From contig CAJUMU010000019.1 of assembly GCA_910587675.1 (NCBI GenBank), forward strand, positions 1 through 34,165: a DNA stretch of 34,165 nt. Direction: 5' to 3'. Of the stretch, positions 24,075 to 32,082 are shown one piece after another. Every line of letters begins with the position of its first letter. Within the stretch, counting starts at the first letter, position 1. The stretch is from an uncultured Alistipes sp. (GTDB taxonomy: Bacteria; Bacteroidota; Bacteroidia; Bacteroidales; Rikenellaceae). The position numbers were made by a program, and so were the translations under genes. The notes below the pieces were generated by a model. The model made no database searches and was not told the origin of the DNA. It was given only the letters and a program-made list of their open reading frames with translations.

Positions 24075-25706
24075 ATGGCAAAAGATATCAAATACAACGT
24101 AGAGGCTCGCGAGCTCCTCAAGGAGGGTGTCGACGCATTGAGCAACGCAGTGAAGGTAACGCTGGGCCCCAAGGGTCGCAACGTGATTATCGACAAGAAA
24201 TTCGGCGCGCCCCAGATCACCAAGGACGGCGTGACCGTGGCCAAGGAGATCGAGCTGGAGGACGCATTCGCCAACATGGGCGCCCAGATGGTCAAGGAGG
24301 TAGCTTCGAAGACCAACGACGACGCGGGCGACGGCACCACCACCGCGACGGTTCTGGCGCAGGCCATCATCGGCGTGGGGCTGAAGAACGTGACCGCGGG
24401 AGCCAACCCGATGGATCTGAAGCGCGGTATCGACAAGGCCGTTGCGACCGTGGTGAGCGAGCTCCGCAAGCAGAGCCAAGAGGTGGGCAACGACATAGCC
24501 AAGATCGAGCAGGTGGCCACCATCTCGGCCAACAACGACAACGCCATCGGCAAACTCATCGCCGAGGCCATGAGCAAGGTCAATAACGAGGGCGTCATCA
24601 CCGTCGAGGAGGCCAAGGGCACCGAGACCCACGTGGACGTGGTAGAGGGTATGCAGTTCGACCGCGGCTACATCTCGGCTTACTTCATGACCGACACCGA
24701 GAAGATGTCGGCCGATCTGGAGAAGCCCCTCATCCTCATCACCGACAAGAAGATCTCGACCATGAAGGAGATCATGGGCGTGCTGGAGCCCGTGGCCCAG
24801 AACGGCCGTTCGCTCCTCATCATCGCCGAGGATGTCGACGGCGAGGCTCTGTCGGCGCTGGTAGTGAACAAACTGCGCGGCACGTTGAAGATCGCGGCTT
24901 GCAAGGCCCCGGGCTTCGGCGACCGTCGCAAGGATATGCTGGAGGATATCGCGATCCTCACGGGCGGTACCGTCGTATCGACCGACAAGGGCATGAAGCT
25001 GGAGGATACCACTCTCGAGATGCTGGGTACGGCAGAGAAGGTGAGCATGAACAAGGAGAACACCACCATCGTCGATGGCTCGGGCAGCAAGGAGGCCATC
25101 GCCAACCGCATCGCCCAGATCCGTTCGGGCATCGAGGCAGCCAAGTCGGACTATGACCGCGAGAAGTTGCAGGAGCGTCTGGCCAAGTTGTCGGGCGGCG
25201 TTGCGGTGCTCTACGTCGGCGCAGCCACCGAGGTGGAGATGAAGGAGAAGAAAGACCGTGTCGACGACGCTCTGGCCGCAACCCGCGCAGCCGTCGAGGA
25301 GGGTATCGTACCGGGCGGCGGCGTCGCCTACATCCGCGCCGTGGCAGCCATGGAGAACATGAAGGGCGACAACGACGACCAGACCACCGGTATCCAGATC
25401 GTGAAGCGCGCCATCGAGGAGCCTTTGCGCCAGATCGTGGCCAACGCCGGCGGCGAGGGTTCGGTAGTGGTGAACAAGGTGAAGGAGAGCGAGGGCAACA
25501 TCGGCTACAACGCCCGCGACGACAAGTTCGAGGATATGCTGGCCGCTGGTATCATCGACCCGACCAAGGTGTCGCGCGTCGCTCTGGAGAACGCCGCTTC
25601 GATCGCTTCGATGTTCCTCACCACCGAGTGCGTGTTGGTAGAGAAGAAGTCGGATGCTCCCGCAATGCCCGCCATGCCTCAGGGAGGCATGGGCGGCATG
25701 ATGTAA
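24075..25706 (+). CDS. groEL: Chaperonin GroEL
   Basis: This 543-residue chaperonin forms the double-ring folding chamber in the cytoplasm. It shows KVTLGPKGRNVIIDKKFG, the ATPase motif DAGDGTTTATVLAQAI, GFGDRRKDMLEDIAILTGG and the GroEL signature AAVEEGIVPGGGVAYIRAVA. The C-terminal tail is PQGGMGGMM. The length is normal and no residue seems missing. It is cotranscribed with groES and ended by the terminator at 25734-25767. Confidence 0.99.
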   Translation: MAKDIKYNVEARELLKEGVDALSNAVKVTLGPKGRNVIIDKKFGAPQITKDGVTVAKEIELEDAFANMGAQMVKEVASKTNDDAGDGTTTATVLAQAIIGVGLKNVTAGANPMDLKRGIDKAVATVVSELRKQSQEVGNDIAKIEQVATISANNDNAIGKLIAEAMSKVNNEGVITVEEAKGTETHVDVVEGMQFDRGYISAYFMTDTEKMSADLEKPLILITDKKISTMKEIMGVLEPVAQNGRSLLIIAEDVDGEALSALVVNKLRGTLKIAACKAPGFGDRRKDMLEDIAILTGGTVVSTDKGMKLEDTTLEMLGTAEKVSMNKENTTIVDGSGSKEAIANRIAQIRSGIEAAKSDYDREKLQERLAKLSGGVAVLYVGAATEVEMKEKKDRVDDALAATRAAVEEGIVPGGGVAYIRAVAAMENMKGDNDDQTTGIQIVKRAIEEPLRQIVANAGGEGSVVVNKVKESEGNIGYNARDDKFEDMLAAGIIDPTKVSRVALENAASIASMFLTTECVLVEKKSDAPAMPAMPQGGMGGMM

Positions 25707-25733
25707 TCCGAACATCCTTATAACGCAGATGTC

Positions 25734-25767
25734 GTGCGTCGTCCTCGTGGCGACGCACATTTTTTTT
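25734..25767 (+). terminator. Rho-independent terminator of groESL
   Basis: GTGCGTCG (25734-25741) pairs with CGACGCAC (25751-25758) around a 9-nt loop, followed by A and eight T residues. It lies 27 bp past the groEL stop. Confidence 0.9.
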
Positions 25768-25810
25768 ATGCGGCGAGACATATCCGCTTCGAAAAATCGT
25801 CCCGCAATTA

Positions 25811-25841
25811 TTGTCCGCCGACGCTATTTTTCCTAAATTTG
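25811..25841 (+). promoter_or_regulatory. Promoter of the ThuA-domain gene
   Basis: TTG at 25811-25813 and TAAATTTG at 25834-25841 are 20 bp apart, a good -33/-7 pair. The predicted leader before the ATG at 25879 is about 30 nt. Confidence 0.65.
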
Positions 25842-25878
25842 CAATCGACTACCCTATTAACCCTTTAACCGCTCCTCT

Positions 25879-26805
25879 ATGAAATTCTATTCGAAATTGA
25901 TCTGGGGCCTCCTGACGGTCACGCTCGCGGCCGCCGCGTTCGACGCGCAGGCCAAACCCAAGAAGCTGCGCGCACTCATCGTGTCGGGCCAAAACAACCA
26001 CAACTGGCAAGTGAGCCACCGCGTGCTGCGCCTGATTCTCGACCAGTCGGGGATTTTCGACACCGACATCGCGCTTACGCCCGCCGCGGGCGGCGACATG
26101 AACGAATTCAAGCCCGACTTCTCGGATTACGACGTGGTGGTGCTCGACTACAACGGCGACCGCTGGACGGCCGAGACCGACGAAGCGTTCCTGAGCTATG
26201 TCCGCAAGGGCGGCGGAGTGGTGGTCTACCACGCGGCCGACAACGCCTTCGCCGATTGGCCCGAATTCAACAAGATAATCGCCCTCGGCGGATGGGAGGG
26301 GCGCAACGAGGCGTCGGGACCCTACTACTACCTGATAAACGGTATTCCCGTCCTCGACAACGGCGCGGGCCCGGGCGGTTCGCACGGCATGCAGCGCGAA
26401 TACCCGATGCACTGCCGCAAGGCCGACCATCCGATAACCAAGGGGCTGCCCGACAACTGGATGCACGCGCGCGACGAGATGTACGACCGCATGCGCGGCC
26501 CCGCCAACGTGCGCGACCTGCTCTACTCGGGCCAGACAGACCCTCGCACGGGCGGCTCGGGACGCGAGGAGCCGTTGGTGTTCACGGTCGATTACGGCAA
26601 AGCGCGCATATTCCACATCATGCTCGGCCACTGCGGTCCGACGCTCGAAGACAATCCCGCCATGCAGTGCGCGGGCTTCCAGACCTTGCTGCTGCGCGGC
26701 GCCGAGTGGTCCGCCACGGGCAAGGTGAAACAACCCGTGCCGTCGGATTTCCCGACCGACAAATCGATATCGCTGCGGCGCAGTTACAGAGCGCCCGCGC
26801 GATAA
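25879..26805 (+). CDS. Exported ThuA-domain protein
   Basis: This 308-residue protein has a signal peptide (about 1-25, ending AFDAQA) followed by a ThuA (trehalose utilisation) domain with a class I glutamine amidotransferase-like fold. Motifs are LRALIVSGQNNHNWQVSHRV, DVVVLDYNGDRWTAETDEAF, VRKGGGVVVYHAADNAFADW and ARIFHIMLGHCGPTLEDNPA. The AxxN and GHxG elements are typical, and no amidotransferase cysteine is evident at the nucleophile elbow. Secreted ThuA proteins in Bacteroidetes are often near sugar dehydrogenases or glycoside hydrolases, but the function is unproven. It has its own promoter and a strong terminator, so it is monocistronic. Confidence 0.9.
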   Translation: MKFYSKLIWGLLTVTLAAAAFDAQAKPKKLRALIVSGQNNHNWQVSHRVLRLILDQSGIFDTDIALTPAAGGDMNEFKPDFSDYDVVVLDYNGDRWTAETDEAFLSYVRKGGGVVVYHAADNAFADWPEFNKIIALGGWEGRNEASGPYYYLINGIPVLDNGAGPGGSHGMQREYPMHCRKADHPITKGLPDNWMHARDEMYDRMRGPANVRDLLYSGQTDPRTGGSGREEPLVFTVDYGKARIFHIMLGHCGPTLEDNPAMQCAGFQTLLLRGAEWSATGKVKQPVPSDFPTDKSISLRRSYRAPAR

Positions 26806-26809
26806 AAAG

Positions 26810-26837
26810 AGGCTGTCCGACGAATCGCGGACAGCCT
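26810..26837 (+). terminator. Terminator of the ThuA-domain gene
   Basis: AGGCTGTCCG (26810-26819) pairs perfectly with CGGACAGCCT (26828-26837) around an 8-nt loop. Five A precede it and AATTATTTT follows. It lies just past the stop codon and might also work in the other direction. Confidence 0.75.
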
Positions 26838-26847
26838 AATTATTTTC

Positions 26848-26938
26848 GGGCAACAGCCTGCGGGGAACGCAACGATACGAATGCCGTTGCGGGCCTCCGC
26901 GGGGCGAGGCTGCGGCCCGCGCGACTCCGATGAGTCGC
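26848..26938 (+). repeat. Dispersed foldback repeat, type 1, copy C
   Basis: The sequence closely follows copy B, including AACGCAACGAT and GCCGTTGCGGGCCTCCGC, and 3' arm GAGGCTGCGGCCC. The tail hairpin is GCGACTC-CGAT-GAGTCGC (26921-26938). Relative to copy B, two adjacent stem pairs have changed on both sides (GGTTC/GAACC to GACTC/GAGTC). It fills the gap between convergent genes and ends eight bases before the antiporter stop codon. Confidence 0.88.
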
Positions 26939-26946
26939 AAACTGAA

Positions 26947-28248
26947 TCAGTGCAGGAATATAAGCTGCGTCAGCACATAGACCGGCAGCAGCACCACTAA
27001 CGAGAACTTGACCATGTAGCCGAAGAACCCGGGCATCTTTATTCCGCTCTGCTCGGCTATGGCCTTCACCATGAAGTTGGGACCGTTGCCGATATAGGTC
27101 ATCGAACCGAAGAACACCGAACCCAGAGCGATAGCCTTGAGCAACGCCTGCGGTATTCCCGCCACGTAAACGGCGTCGGGTATCTGCGGCAACCCCTTGG
27201 CCACGGTGTGGAACGCCACGGCCGTGGGAGCGTTGTCGAGGAATGCCGAGAGGCTGCCCGCGCCGTAAAAGAACTGCCACGGCGAGTGCAGGCCCAATTT
27301 GGCGGCATGGGTATCGAGGAAAAGCAACGCGGGCGTCATCGTCGCGAATATTCCGATAAAGAGGAATCCCACCTCGACGATGGGTCCCCACGTGAAGTTG
27401 TTGCGTTCGCGCGCGCGGCGGTCGGTGGTGAATACCGAGAGCAGGATTATGGCTACCAGAACGATCTCGCGCAGGAATTTGACATACAACGGCGCGTTTT
27501 CGTCGCCCATGCTCGGGATGTACGACTGGTTGACGAACGACACGGCGGCTATCACGGCCAGCAGATACAGAACGTTGATTCCGCCCGACAGTCGGAGTTT
27601 CGACACCTCGGTTTTGTCGGCGATCAACGCCTCCGACGGCTCCTTGCCGTGGAGATAGCGATCGGTGAAATAATATATCGTAAGAAGCGCCGTTCCCGTA
27701 AAGAGCCACTCGGGCAGCAGCGAGAGGAACCACGTGAAGTTCGCGCCGCGCAGATAGAGCAGGAACAACGGGGGATCGCCCAGCGGGGTGAGCACGCCGC
27801 CGCAGTTGGCTATGAGCGCGATGAAAAAGAGTACGGTATGCGTCTTGTGCGTGCGCTGCTTGTTGATGTTTATTATAAAACGTATGAGCAGCATCGCCGC
27901 CCCCGTGGTGCCCATGAACGACGCCAGCAGGAACCCGACGGCCAGAATCAAGGTGTTCATCTTCGGGGTGGCCTCGATGTCGCCCTCTATGGCGATGCCG
28001 CCCGTAACCACGAACAGCGAGCAAAGCAGGATTATGAACGGCAAATAGTCGAACAGCATCTGGTGTTCGAGTCTGCCGCCCAAGCCGTTTTCGACCAGAT
28101 ATACGCCCGCGGGCATCGCAAGCGCGACGGCGACGAGCAGTTTGTGGAGATTGCTCTCCCACCACTCGGGGGCGGCGAGCGGCAGCACTGCTATGCTCAA
28201 CAGCATGAGCGCGAAAGGGATAAGAGCCCATAATTCGATTTCGTGCAT
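26947..28248 (-). CDS. NhaD/ArsB-type membrane antiporter, putative Na+/H+
   Basis: This 433-residue, very hydrophobic protein has about 11-12 membrane segments. It belongs to the ion-transporter superfamily that includes NhaD and ArsB. Distinct stretches are FVVTGGIAIEGDIEATPKMN, GFLLASFMGTTGAAMLLIR and ANCGGVLTPLGDPPLFLLYL, and near the C-terminus FLDNAPTAVAFHTVAKGLP and GSMTYIGNGPNFMVKAI. These two half-site motifs (TPLGDPP and FLDNAPT) are typical of the family. Bacteroidetes homologues are usually annotated as sodium:proton antiporters; the ion is not proven here. The start at 28248 (MHEIELW) is chosen because the upstream open frame passes through the promoter. Confidence 0.85.
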   Translation of the reverse strand: MHEIELWALIPFALMLLSIAVLPLAAPEWWESNLHKLLVAVALAMPAGVYLVENGLGGRLEHQMLFDYLPFIILLCSLFVVTGGIAIEGDIEATPKMNTLILAVGFLLASFMGTTGAAMLLIRFIININKQRTHKTHTVLFFIALIANCGGVLTPLGDPPLFLLYLRGANFTWFLSLLPEWLFTGTALLTIYYFTDRYLHGKEPSEALIADKTEVSKLRLSGGINVLYLLAVIAAVSFVNQSYIPSMGDENAPLYVKFLREIVLVAIILLSVFTTDRRARERNNFTWGPIVEVGFLFIGIFATMTPALLFLDTHAAKLGLHSPWQFFYGAGSLSAFLDNAPTAVAFHTVAKGLPQIPDAVYVAGIPQALLKAIALGSVFFGSMTYIGNGPNFMVKAIAEQSGIKMPGFFGYMVKFSLVVLLPVYVLTQLIFLH

Positions 28249-28274
28249 AGTGTTTCGTATTGAATTTCGTGCGG

Positions 28275-28318
28275 CAAAGATACAATAAATGTTGCGAAAC
28301 GATACCGAGCGGGGGGGG
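28275..28318 (-). promoter_or_regulatory. Promoter of the antiporter gene with adjacent C8 tract
   Basis: On the minus strand TATCTTTG (28282-28275) is an exact -7 match, 26 bp before the start codon. A run of eight C (28318-28311) lies about 28-36 bp upstream of it, near the edge of the expected -33 region, so changes in its length could alter promoter strength. Confidence 0.55.
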
Positions 28319-28423
28319 TAATCGCCCTGCGTATTCGTCTTAAAAATGTCGCAAATCGGAACCTTCGCCAAACTGCTTGCGCCATTATGTTCGCAAAATC
28401 CGTACAATTTCGCGAATTCTTAA

Positions 28424-28431
28424 TACTTTTG
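28424..28431 (+). promoter_or_regulatory. -7 element of the coaD promoter
   Basis: TACTTTTG is an exact TAnnTTTG match, 20 bp upstream of the coaD ATG. It supports the start at 28452 over the longer open frame. Confidence 0.6.
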
Positions 28432-28451
28432 CGGTAAAACCGTCCGAAACA

Positions 28452-28931
28452 ATGAAAACAGCGATATTTCCAGGGTCGTTCGACCCGTTCACCCGCGGCC
28501 ACGAAGCCGTCGTAAAGGAGGCTTTGGGGCTATTCGACAGAGTTGTGGTGGCCATCGGCGACAACTGCCGCAAACAGGCGCTGCTCGCGCTCGACGACCG
28601 CAAAAGGCTCATCGACGACCTTTACGCCGACGACGATCGGGTGGAGTGCGTGGCCTACGACACCCTCACGGGCGAACTGGCCCGCCTGAAAGGGGCCGCG
28701 GCCATAGTGCGCGGCGTGCGCAACACGGTCGACTTCGAGTACGAGCGCACGATGGCGCAGATAAATCGGCGCATATTCCCCGATATAGCGACGGTGGTGC
28801 TCTTCACGCCGCCCGAGCTCACCGACATAGCCTCGTCGACGGTGCGCGAACTGCTCGCCTTCGGCCGCGACGTGAGCGACATGATGCCCGAGGGGATCCG
28901 CATCGAGGATTACATGCCCCACCGCCGATAA
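28452..28931 (+). CDS. coaD: Phosphopantetheine adenylyltransferase
   Basis: CoaD transfers AMP from ATP to 4'-phosphopantetheine, the penultimate step of coenzyme A synthesis in the cytoplasm. The 159-residue protein has AIFPGSFDPFTRGHEAVV (4-21) with the T/HxGH-type nucleotide motif (Thr14 to His17), RGVRNTVDFEYERTMAQINR (87-106) and ELTDIASSTVRELLAFGRDV (122-141), the ISSSxVRE equivalent. All catalytic positions appear intact, and the length is standard. It is divergent from the antiporter and is followed by the separate promoter of lpxD. Confidence 0.97.
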   Translation: MKTAIFPGSFDPFTRGHEAVVKEALGLFDRVVVAIGDNCRKQALLALDDRKRLIDDLYADDDRVECVAYDTLTGELARLKGAAAIVRGVRNTVDFEYERTMAQINRRIFPDIATVVLFTPPELTDIASSTVRELLAFGRDVSDMMPEGIRIEDYMPHRR

Positions 28932-28982
28932 GCGCGCGACGGGCGCGAACCCTCTTTTTCGCGCCTATGGCGTCGCACCACC

Positions 28983-29012
28983 TTGCATTGTCGATTTATA
29001 TTCCTATATTTG
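28983..29012 (+). promoter_or_regulatory. Promoter of lpxD
   Basis: TTG at 28983-28985 and TATATTTG at 29005-29012 are 19 bp apart, a good -33/-7 pair. The predicted leader before the ATG at 29045 is about 27 nt. Confidence 0.7.
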
Positions 29013-29044
29013 TCGTCGTTAATAACACGTATCGAAAATATCCT

Positions 29045-30070
29045 ATGGAATTTACGGCAGAAATGATAGCCGGTCTGCTCGGCGGCACGGTCGAGGGTGA
29101 CAAAACGGCTGCGGTGCACACCGTGTCCTCTATCGAGGGCGGAAAGCGCGGATCGCTGACTTATCTCACCAACCCCAAATACGAACAGTTCATCTACATC
29201 ACCGAAGCGTCGATAGTGCTGGTCGACGAGGCGTTCCGTCCCGCGCGCCCCGTGGCGGCTACGCTCGTCCGCATTCCCGACGTGGGCGGGGCGATAGTGA
29301 AGCTGCTGGAGATGTACAACGCCGCCAAGCCGCGCAAAACGGGCATCGGCAAGATGTGCTCCATATCGGACAAGGCCACGGTGGGCAGGGATTGCTACGT
29401 GGGCGACTTCGCCGTGATCGAGGCGGGAGCCGAGATCGGCGACGGCGCGCAGATATATCCGCAGGCATACATCGGCGACGGCGTCAAGATCGGCGCGGGC
29501 ACCGTCGTATACGCGGGAGCGAAGATTTACGAGGGCTGCCGCATAGGCGCGCGCTGCATAATCCATGCGGGCGCGGTGATCGGAGCCGACGGATTCGGAT
29601 TCATGCCCAAGCCCGACGGTTCGTTCGACAAGATCCCCCAGTTGGGCAACGTGGTGATCGAGGACGACGTGGAGATAGGCGCCAACACCTGCATCGACCG
29701 CGCCAAGACCGATTCGACCATAATACGCCGCGGCGTGAAGCTGGACAACCTCATTCAGGTGGGCCACAACGTCGAAATCGGCGAGAACACCGTTTCGTCG
29801 GCGCAGATGGGCATCGCGGGCACCTCGAAGATCGGCCGCAACTGTTTCCTCGCGGGGCAGGTGGGCATCGCCGACCACGTGACCGTGGGCGACCGCGTGA
29901 AGATCGGTTCGAAGACGGGTCTGGACAAGGATGTGCCCGACGGAGAGATCCGTTTCGGCTACCCCGCCCTGCCGGGCATGCAGTACCACCGCTCGTTCGC
30001 GGTGTTCAAGAATCTGCCCGATCTGGCAAAACGTGTGGCCGAATTGGAGAAATCGGCGAAAAAGGAATGA
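29045..30070 (+). CDS. lpxD: UDP-3-O-(3-hydroxyacyl)glucosamine N-acyltransferase
   Basis: LpxD adds the second hydroxyacyl chain (from acyl-ACP) in lipid A synthesis. The 341-residue protein has an N-terminal uridine-binding domain (about 1-95) with SLTYLTNPKYEQFI, then a left-handed beta-helix of hexapeptide repeats (about 100-310), for example AVIEAGAEIGDGAQIYPQAY. The catalytic histidine is His241 in LIQVGHNVEIG. The helix ends with RFGYPALPGM, and a helical C-terminus (FAVFKNLPDLAKRVAELEK) follows. The start was chosen because homology begins there and a promoter lies directly upstream. It lies 44 bp before the TlpA-like gene. Confidence 0.97.
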   Translation: MEFTAEMIAGLLGGTVEGDKTAAVHTVSSIEGGKRGSLTYLTNPKYEQFIYITEASIVLVDEAFRPARPVAATLVRIPDVGGAIVKLLEMYNAAKPRKTGIGKMCSISDKATVGRDCYVGDFAVIEAGAEIGDGAQIYPQAYIGDGVKIGAGTVVYAGAKIYEGCRIGARCIIHAGAVIGADGFGFMPKPDGSFDKIPQLGNVVIEDDVEIGANTCIDRAKTDSTIIRRGVKLDNLIQVGHNVEIGENTVSSAQMGIAGTSKIGRNCFLAGQVGIADHVTVGDRVKIGSKTGLDKDVPDGEIRFGYPALPGMQYHRSFAVFKNLPDLAKRVAELEKSAKKE

Positions 30071-30114
30071 TTTTGGATAGAGACAAAGCAAACAGAACAT
30101 AAAAACGCAAAGAA

Positions 30115-31194
30115 ATGAAAAAGATTTTAGCTATCATCGCTTCCGCCGCCATTCTGGGCAGCTGCTCGAACGGCAAGAAGTACACCGTCAAGGGCGCCGA
30201 CGAATCGTTGGAAAACGGCAAGTACGCATACTTGTACATCGACAACAATAACGAGCAGGCGGTCGACTCGGTGCTCATCGCCGACAACTCGTTCGTGTTA
30301 AAGGGGGGGGGTGAGCTCGAATTGCCCGTGGCGGCAACGATCGTCATAAGCGAGCAGGGCGCCAAACGCGCCGACGCCGTGGTTCCCGTATTTCTCGAAG
30401 CGGGTACCGTCGAGATCAAGAAGCTCGATCCCGAGCACCGCGCGTTGAGCGCCGTGGGCACGCCTCTGAACGACACGCAGGCAGCGCTCAACACCAAGAA
30501 TTTCGAGATCGGCAAGGAGTGGTACGCCGCTTACGAGGCCAAGGACGAGGCCAAGATGACGCAGCTCCAGAACGACATGCAGTCTTACGTTAAGCAAGCC
30601 ATCGCCGACAACAAAGACAACCTCGTGGGTGTCAGACTCTTCAAAGAGAACTACTACTCGATGGAGCCGCAGGAGGTTTTGGATATGGTAGCCCTGTTCC
30701 CCGCCGAGTATCAGGAGTCTTTCGCCGACATTAAGAAGGCGGCCGAGAACGCGCTCAAGGTAACCCCGGGCAATCCTTACATCGACATCGTCGACAAGGA
30801 TGCCGACGGCAAGGAGATCTCGCTCAAGAGCGTGGTGGAGAACAAAGCCAACAAATACGTGCTCATCGACTTCTGGGCTTCGTGGTGCGGTCCCTGCATG
30901 GGCGAGGTTCCCTATCTGGTCGACACTTACGACAAGTACCACAAGAAGGGATTCGAGATCTACGGCGTATCGTTCGACAGCGACCGCGACGCTTGGCTCA
31001 AGGCCATCGAGAACAAGAAGATGAACTGGATTCAGGTAAGTTCGCTCAAGGCTTGGGACTCGCAGGCGCGCGCCGATTACGCCATCAACAGCATTCCCGC
31101 CAACTTCCTCGTGGACTGCGCGACGGGCAAGATCATCGCCAAGGGCTTGCGCGGCGAGGATCTTCAGAAGAAGATAGCCGAGCTGCTCGACTAA
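30115..31194 (+). CDS. TlpA-like thioredoxin-fold lipoprotein with DUF4369-type N-terminal domain
   Basis: This 359-residue protein has a lipoprotein signal peptide with lipobox ILGSC (Cys17). The N-terminal domain (about 20-120) resembles the DUF4369 domain found before thioredoxins in Bacteroidetes. The C-terminal thioredoxin domain (about 222-359) has YVLIDFWASWCGPCMGEVPY with redox centre WCGPC (257-261) and the cis-proline region INSIPANFLVD. It is probably an envelope thiol-disulfide reductase of the TlpA/ResA kind. Odd feature: codons 63-66 (KGGG) hold a run of nine G (30303-30311); a one-base slip there would truncate the protein. No -7 element lies in the 44 bp after lpxD, so the two may be cotranscribed. 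Confidence 0.93.
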   Translation: MKKILAIIASAAILGSCSNGKKYTVKGADESLENGKYAYLYIDNNNEQAVDSVLIADNSFVLKGGGELELPVAATIVISEQGAKRADAVVPVFLEAGTVEIKKLDPEHRALSAVGTPLNDTQAALNTKNFEIGKEWYAAYEAKDEAKMTQLQNDMQSYVKQAIADNKDNLVGVRLFKENYYSMEPQEVLDMVALFPAEYQESFADIKKAAENALKVTPGNPYIDIVDKDADGKEISLKSVVENKANKYVLIDFWASWCGPCMGEVPYLVDTYDKYHKKGFEIYGVSFDSDRDAWLKAIENKKMNWIQVSSLKAWDSQARADYAINSIPANFLVDCATGKIIAKGLRGEDLQKKIAELLD

Positions 31195-31217
31195 ACCGAC
31201 GCGGCTTTTATCGCACG

Positions 31218-31250
31218 GCGGTCGTCCCTCTCGCGGGCGACCGCTTTTTT
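31218..31250 (+). terminator. Terminator after the TlpA-like gene
   Basis: GCGGTCGTCC (31218-31227) pairs with GGGCGACCGC (31235-31244), ten pairs with one G-T, around a 7-nt loop, followed by six T. It separates this gene from ruvC. Confidence 0.9.
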
Positions 31251-31265
31251 CTTGAAAAATACCGC

Positions 31266-31273
31266 TATATTTG
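31266..31273 (+). promoter_or_regulatory. -7 element of ruvC, very close to the start codon
   Basis: TATATTTG is an exact TAnnTTTG match that ends only four bases before the ruvC ATG. With the usual spacing, transcription should start at or within a few bases of the ATG. Confidence 0.6.
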
Positions 31274-31277
31274 CCGC

Positions 31278-31889
31278 ATGAAAGATACGCCGACATACCG
31301 CATCATGGGAATCGACCCGGGAACCAACTACATGGGTTACGGAGTGCTCGAAGTCGAGGGGCGCACCCTGCGCTCCGTCGTTCTGGGCGACATCGACCTG
31401 CACACCATGAGCGACCCCTATCGCAAGCTGCGCTACATATTCGACCGCGTGAGCAAACTCGTCGACGATTACGCGCCGCGCGAAGTGGCTCTCGAATCGC
31501 CTTTCTTCGGCGCCAACGTGCAGAGCATGCTCAAACTCGGACGCGCGCAGGGGGTAGCGATCGCCGCCGCGCTCAACCGCGACCGCGAGGTATTCGAATA
31601 CGCGCCCTCGCGCATCAAGCAGGCCATCACGGGATTGGGATCGGCGTCGAAGGAGCAGGTGGCGGCCATCGTGAAAAGCATGCTCAAGATCGACTACATG
31701 CCCCGACGGCTCGACGCCACCGACGGCATGGCCGTGGCACTGTGCCACTACTTCACGGCGCGCACGCCCATCGACACCGCTATGGGCAGCAGTCGCGTAA
31801 AGGGGCTCGGCGGCGGCAAAAAGGCCGCCAAGGGATCTTCGTCGTGGGAAGCTTTCATCAAGCAAAATCCCGAAAGAGAGATAAAATAA
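31278..31889 (+). CDS. ruvC: Crossover junction endodeoxyribonuclease RuvC
   Basis: RuvC resolves Holliday junctions as a dimer with RuvAB. The 203-residue protein has RIMGIDPGTNYMGYGVLEVE (Asp13), EVALESPFFGANVQSMLKLG (Glu73) and RRLDATDGMAVALCHY (Asp146 and Asp149), giving the four acidic active-site residues. It is somewhat longer than E. coli RuvC because of a C-terminal tail (SSRVKGLGGGKKAAKGSSSW), as in other Bacteroidetes. It sits behind a terminator, so it must use its own promoter. It is the last conventional chromosomal gene before the repeat-rich right end. Confidence 0.97.
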   Translation: MKDTPTYRIMGIDPGTNYMGYGVLEVEGRTLRSVVLGDIDLHTMSDPYRKLRYIFDRVSKLVDDYAPREVALESPFFGANVQSMLKLGRAQGVAIAAALNRDREVFEYAPSRIKQAITGLGSASKEQVAAIVKSMLKIDYMPRRLDATDGMAVALCHYFTARTPIDTAMGSSRVKGLGGGKKAAKGSSSWEAFIKQNPEREIK

Positions 31890-31936
31890 GGGGAATTTTT
31901 ATATTCTGCAATTCAAACGTATATTATTAGGTATTC

Positions 31937-32029
31937 GGACAGCAGCCTGCGGAGATCGCGAACGAGTGTTAAACGAGTTGCGGGCCTCCGCGGGCCGCAG
32001 CCTGCTGCCCGCGCAGTTCTTCGAACTGC
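31937..32029 (+). repeat. Dispersed foldback repeat, type 1, copy D
   Basis: The 5' arm GGACAGCAGCCTGCGG pairs with the 3' arm CCGCAGCCTGCTGCCC at 14 of 16 positions. The middle has GTTGCGGGCCTCCGCGG as in the other copies. The tail hairpin is GCAGTTC-TTC-GAACTGC (32013-32029), a third stem variant with both sides changed. The T-rich ATTTTCTTTTTT that follows might make it act as a terminator for ruvC. This and the elements below fill 31890-32927, where no convincing gene is present. Confidence 0.85.
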
Positions 32030-32045
32030 ATTTTCTTTTTTCTAT

Positions 32046-32071
32046 GCAACCTTTTGACGTCAAAAGGTTGC
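32046..32071. repeat. Perfect 26-bp palindrome
   Basis: The sequence reads the same on both strands for 26 bp, with half-site GCAACCTTTTGAC and centre ACGT. It stands 17 bp after copy D and 12 bp before the foldback element at 32083-32222. Confidence 0.9.
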
Positions 32072-32082
32072 GCCAAAAGCCG

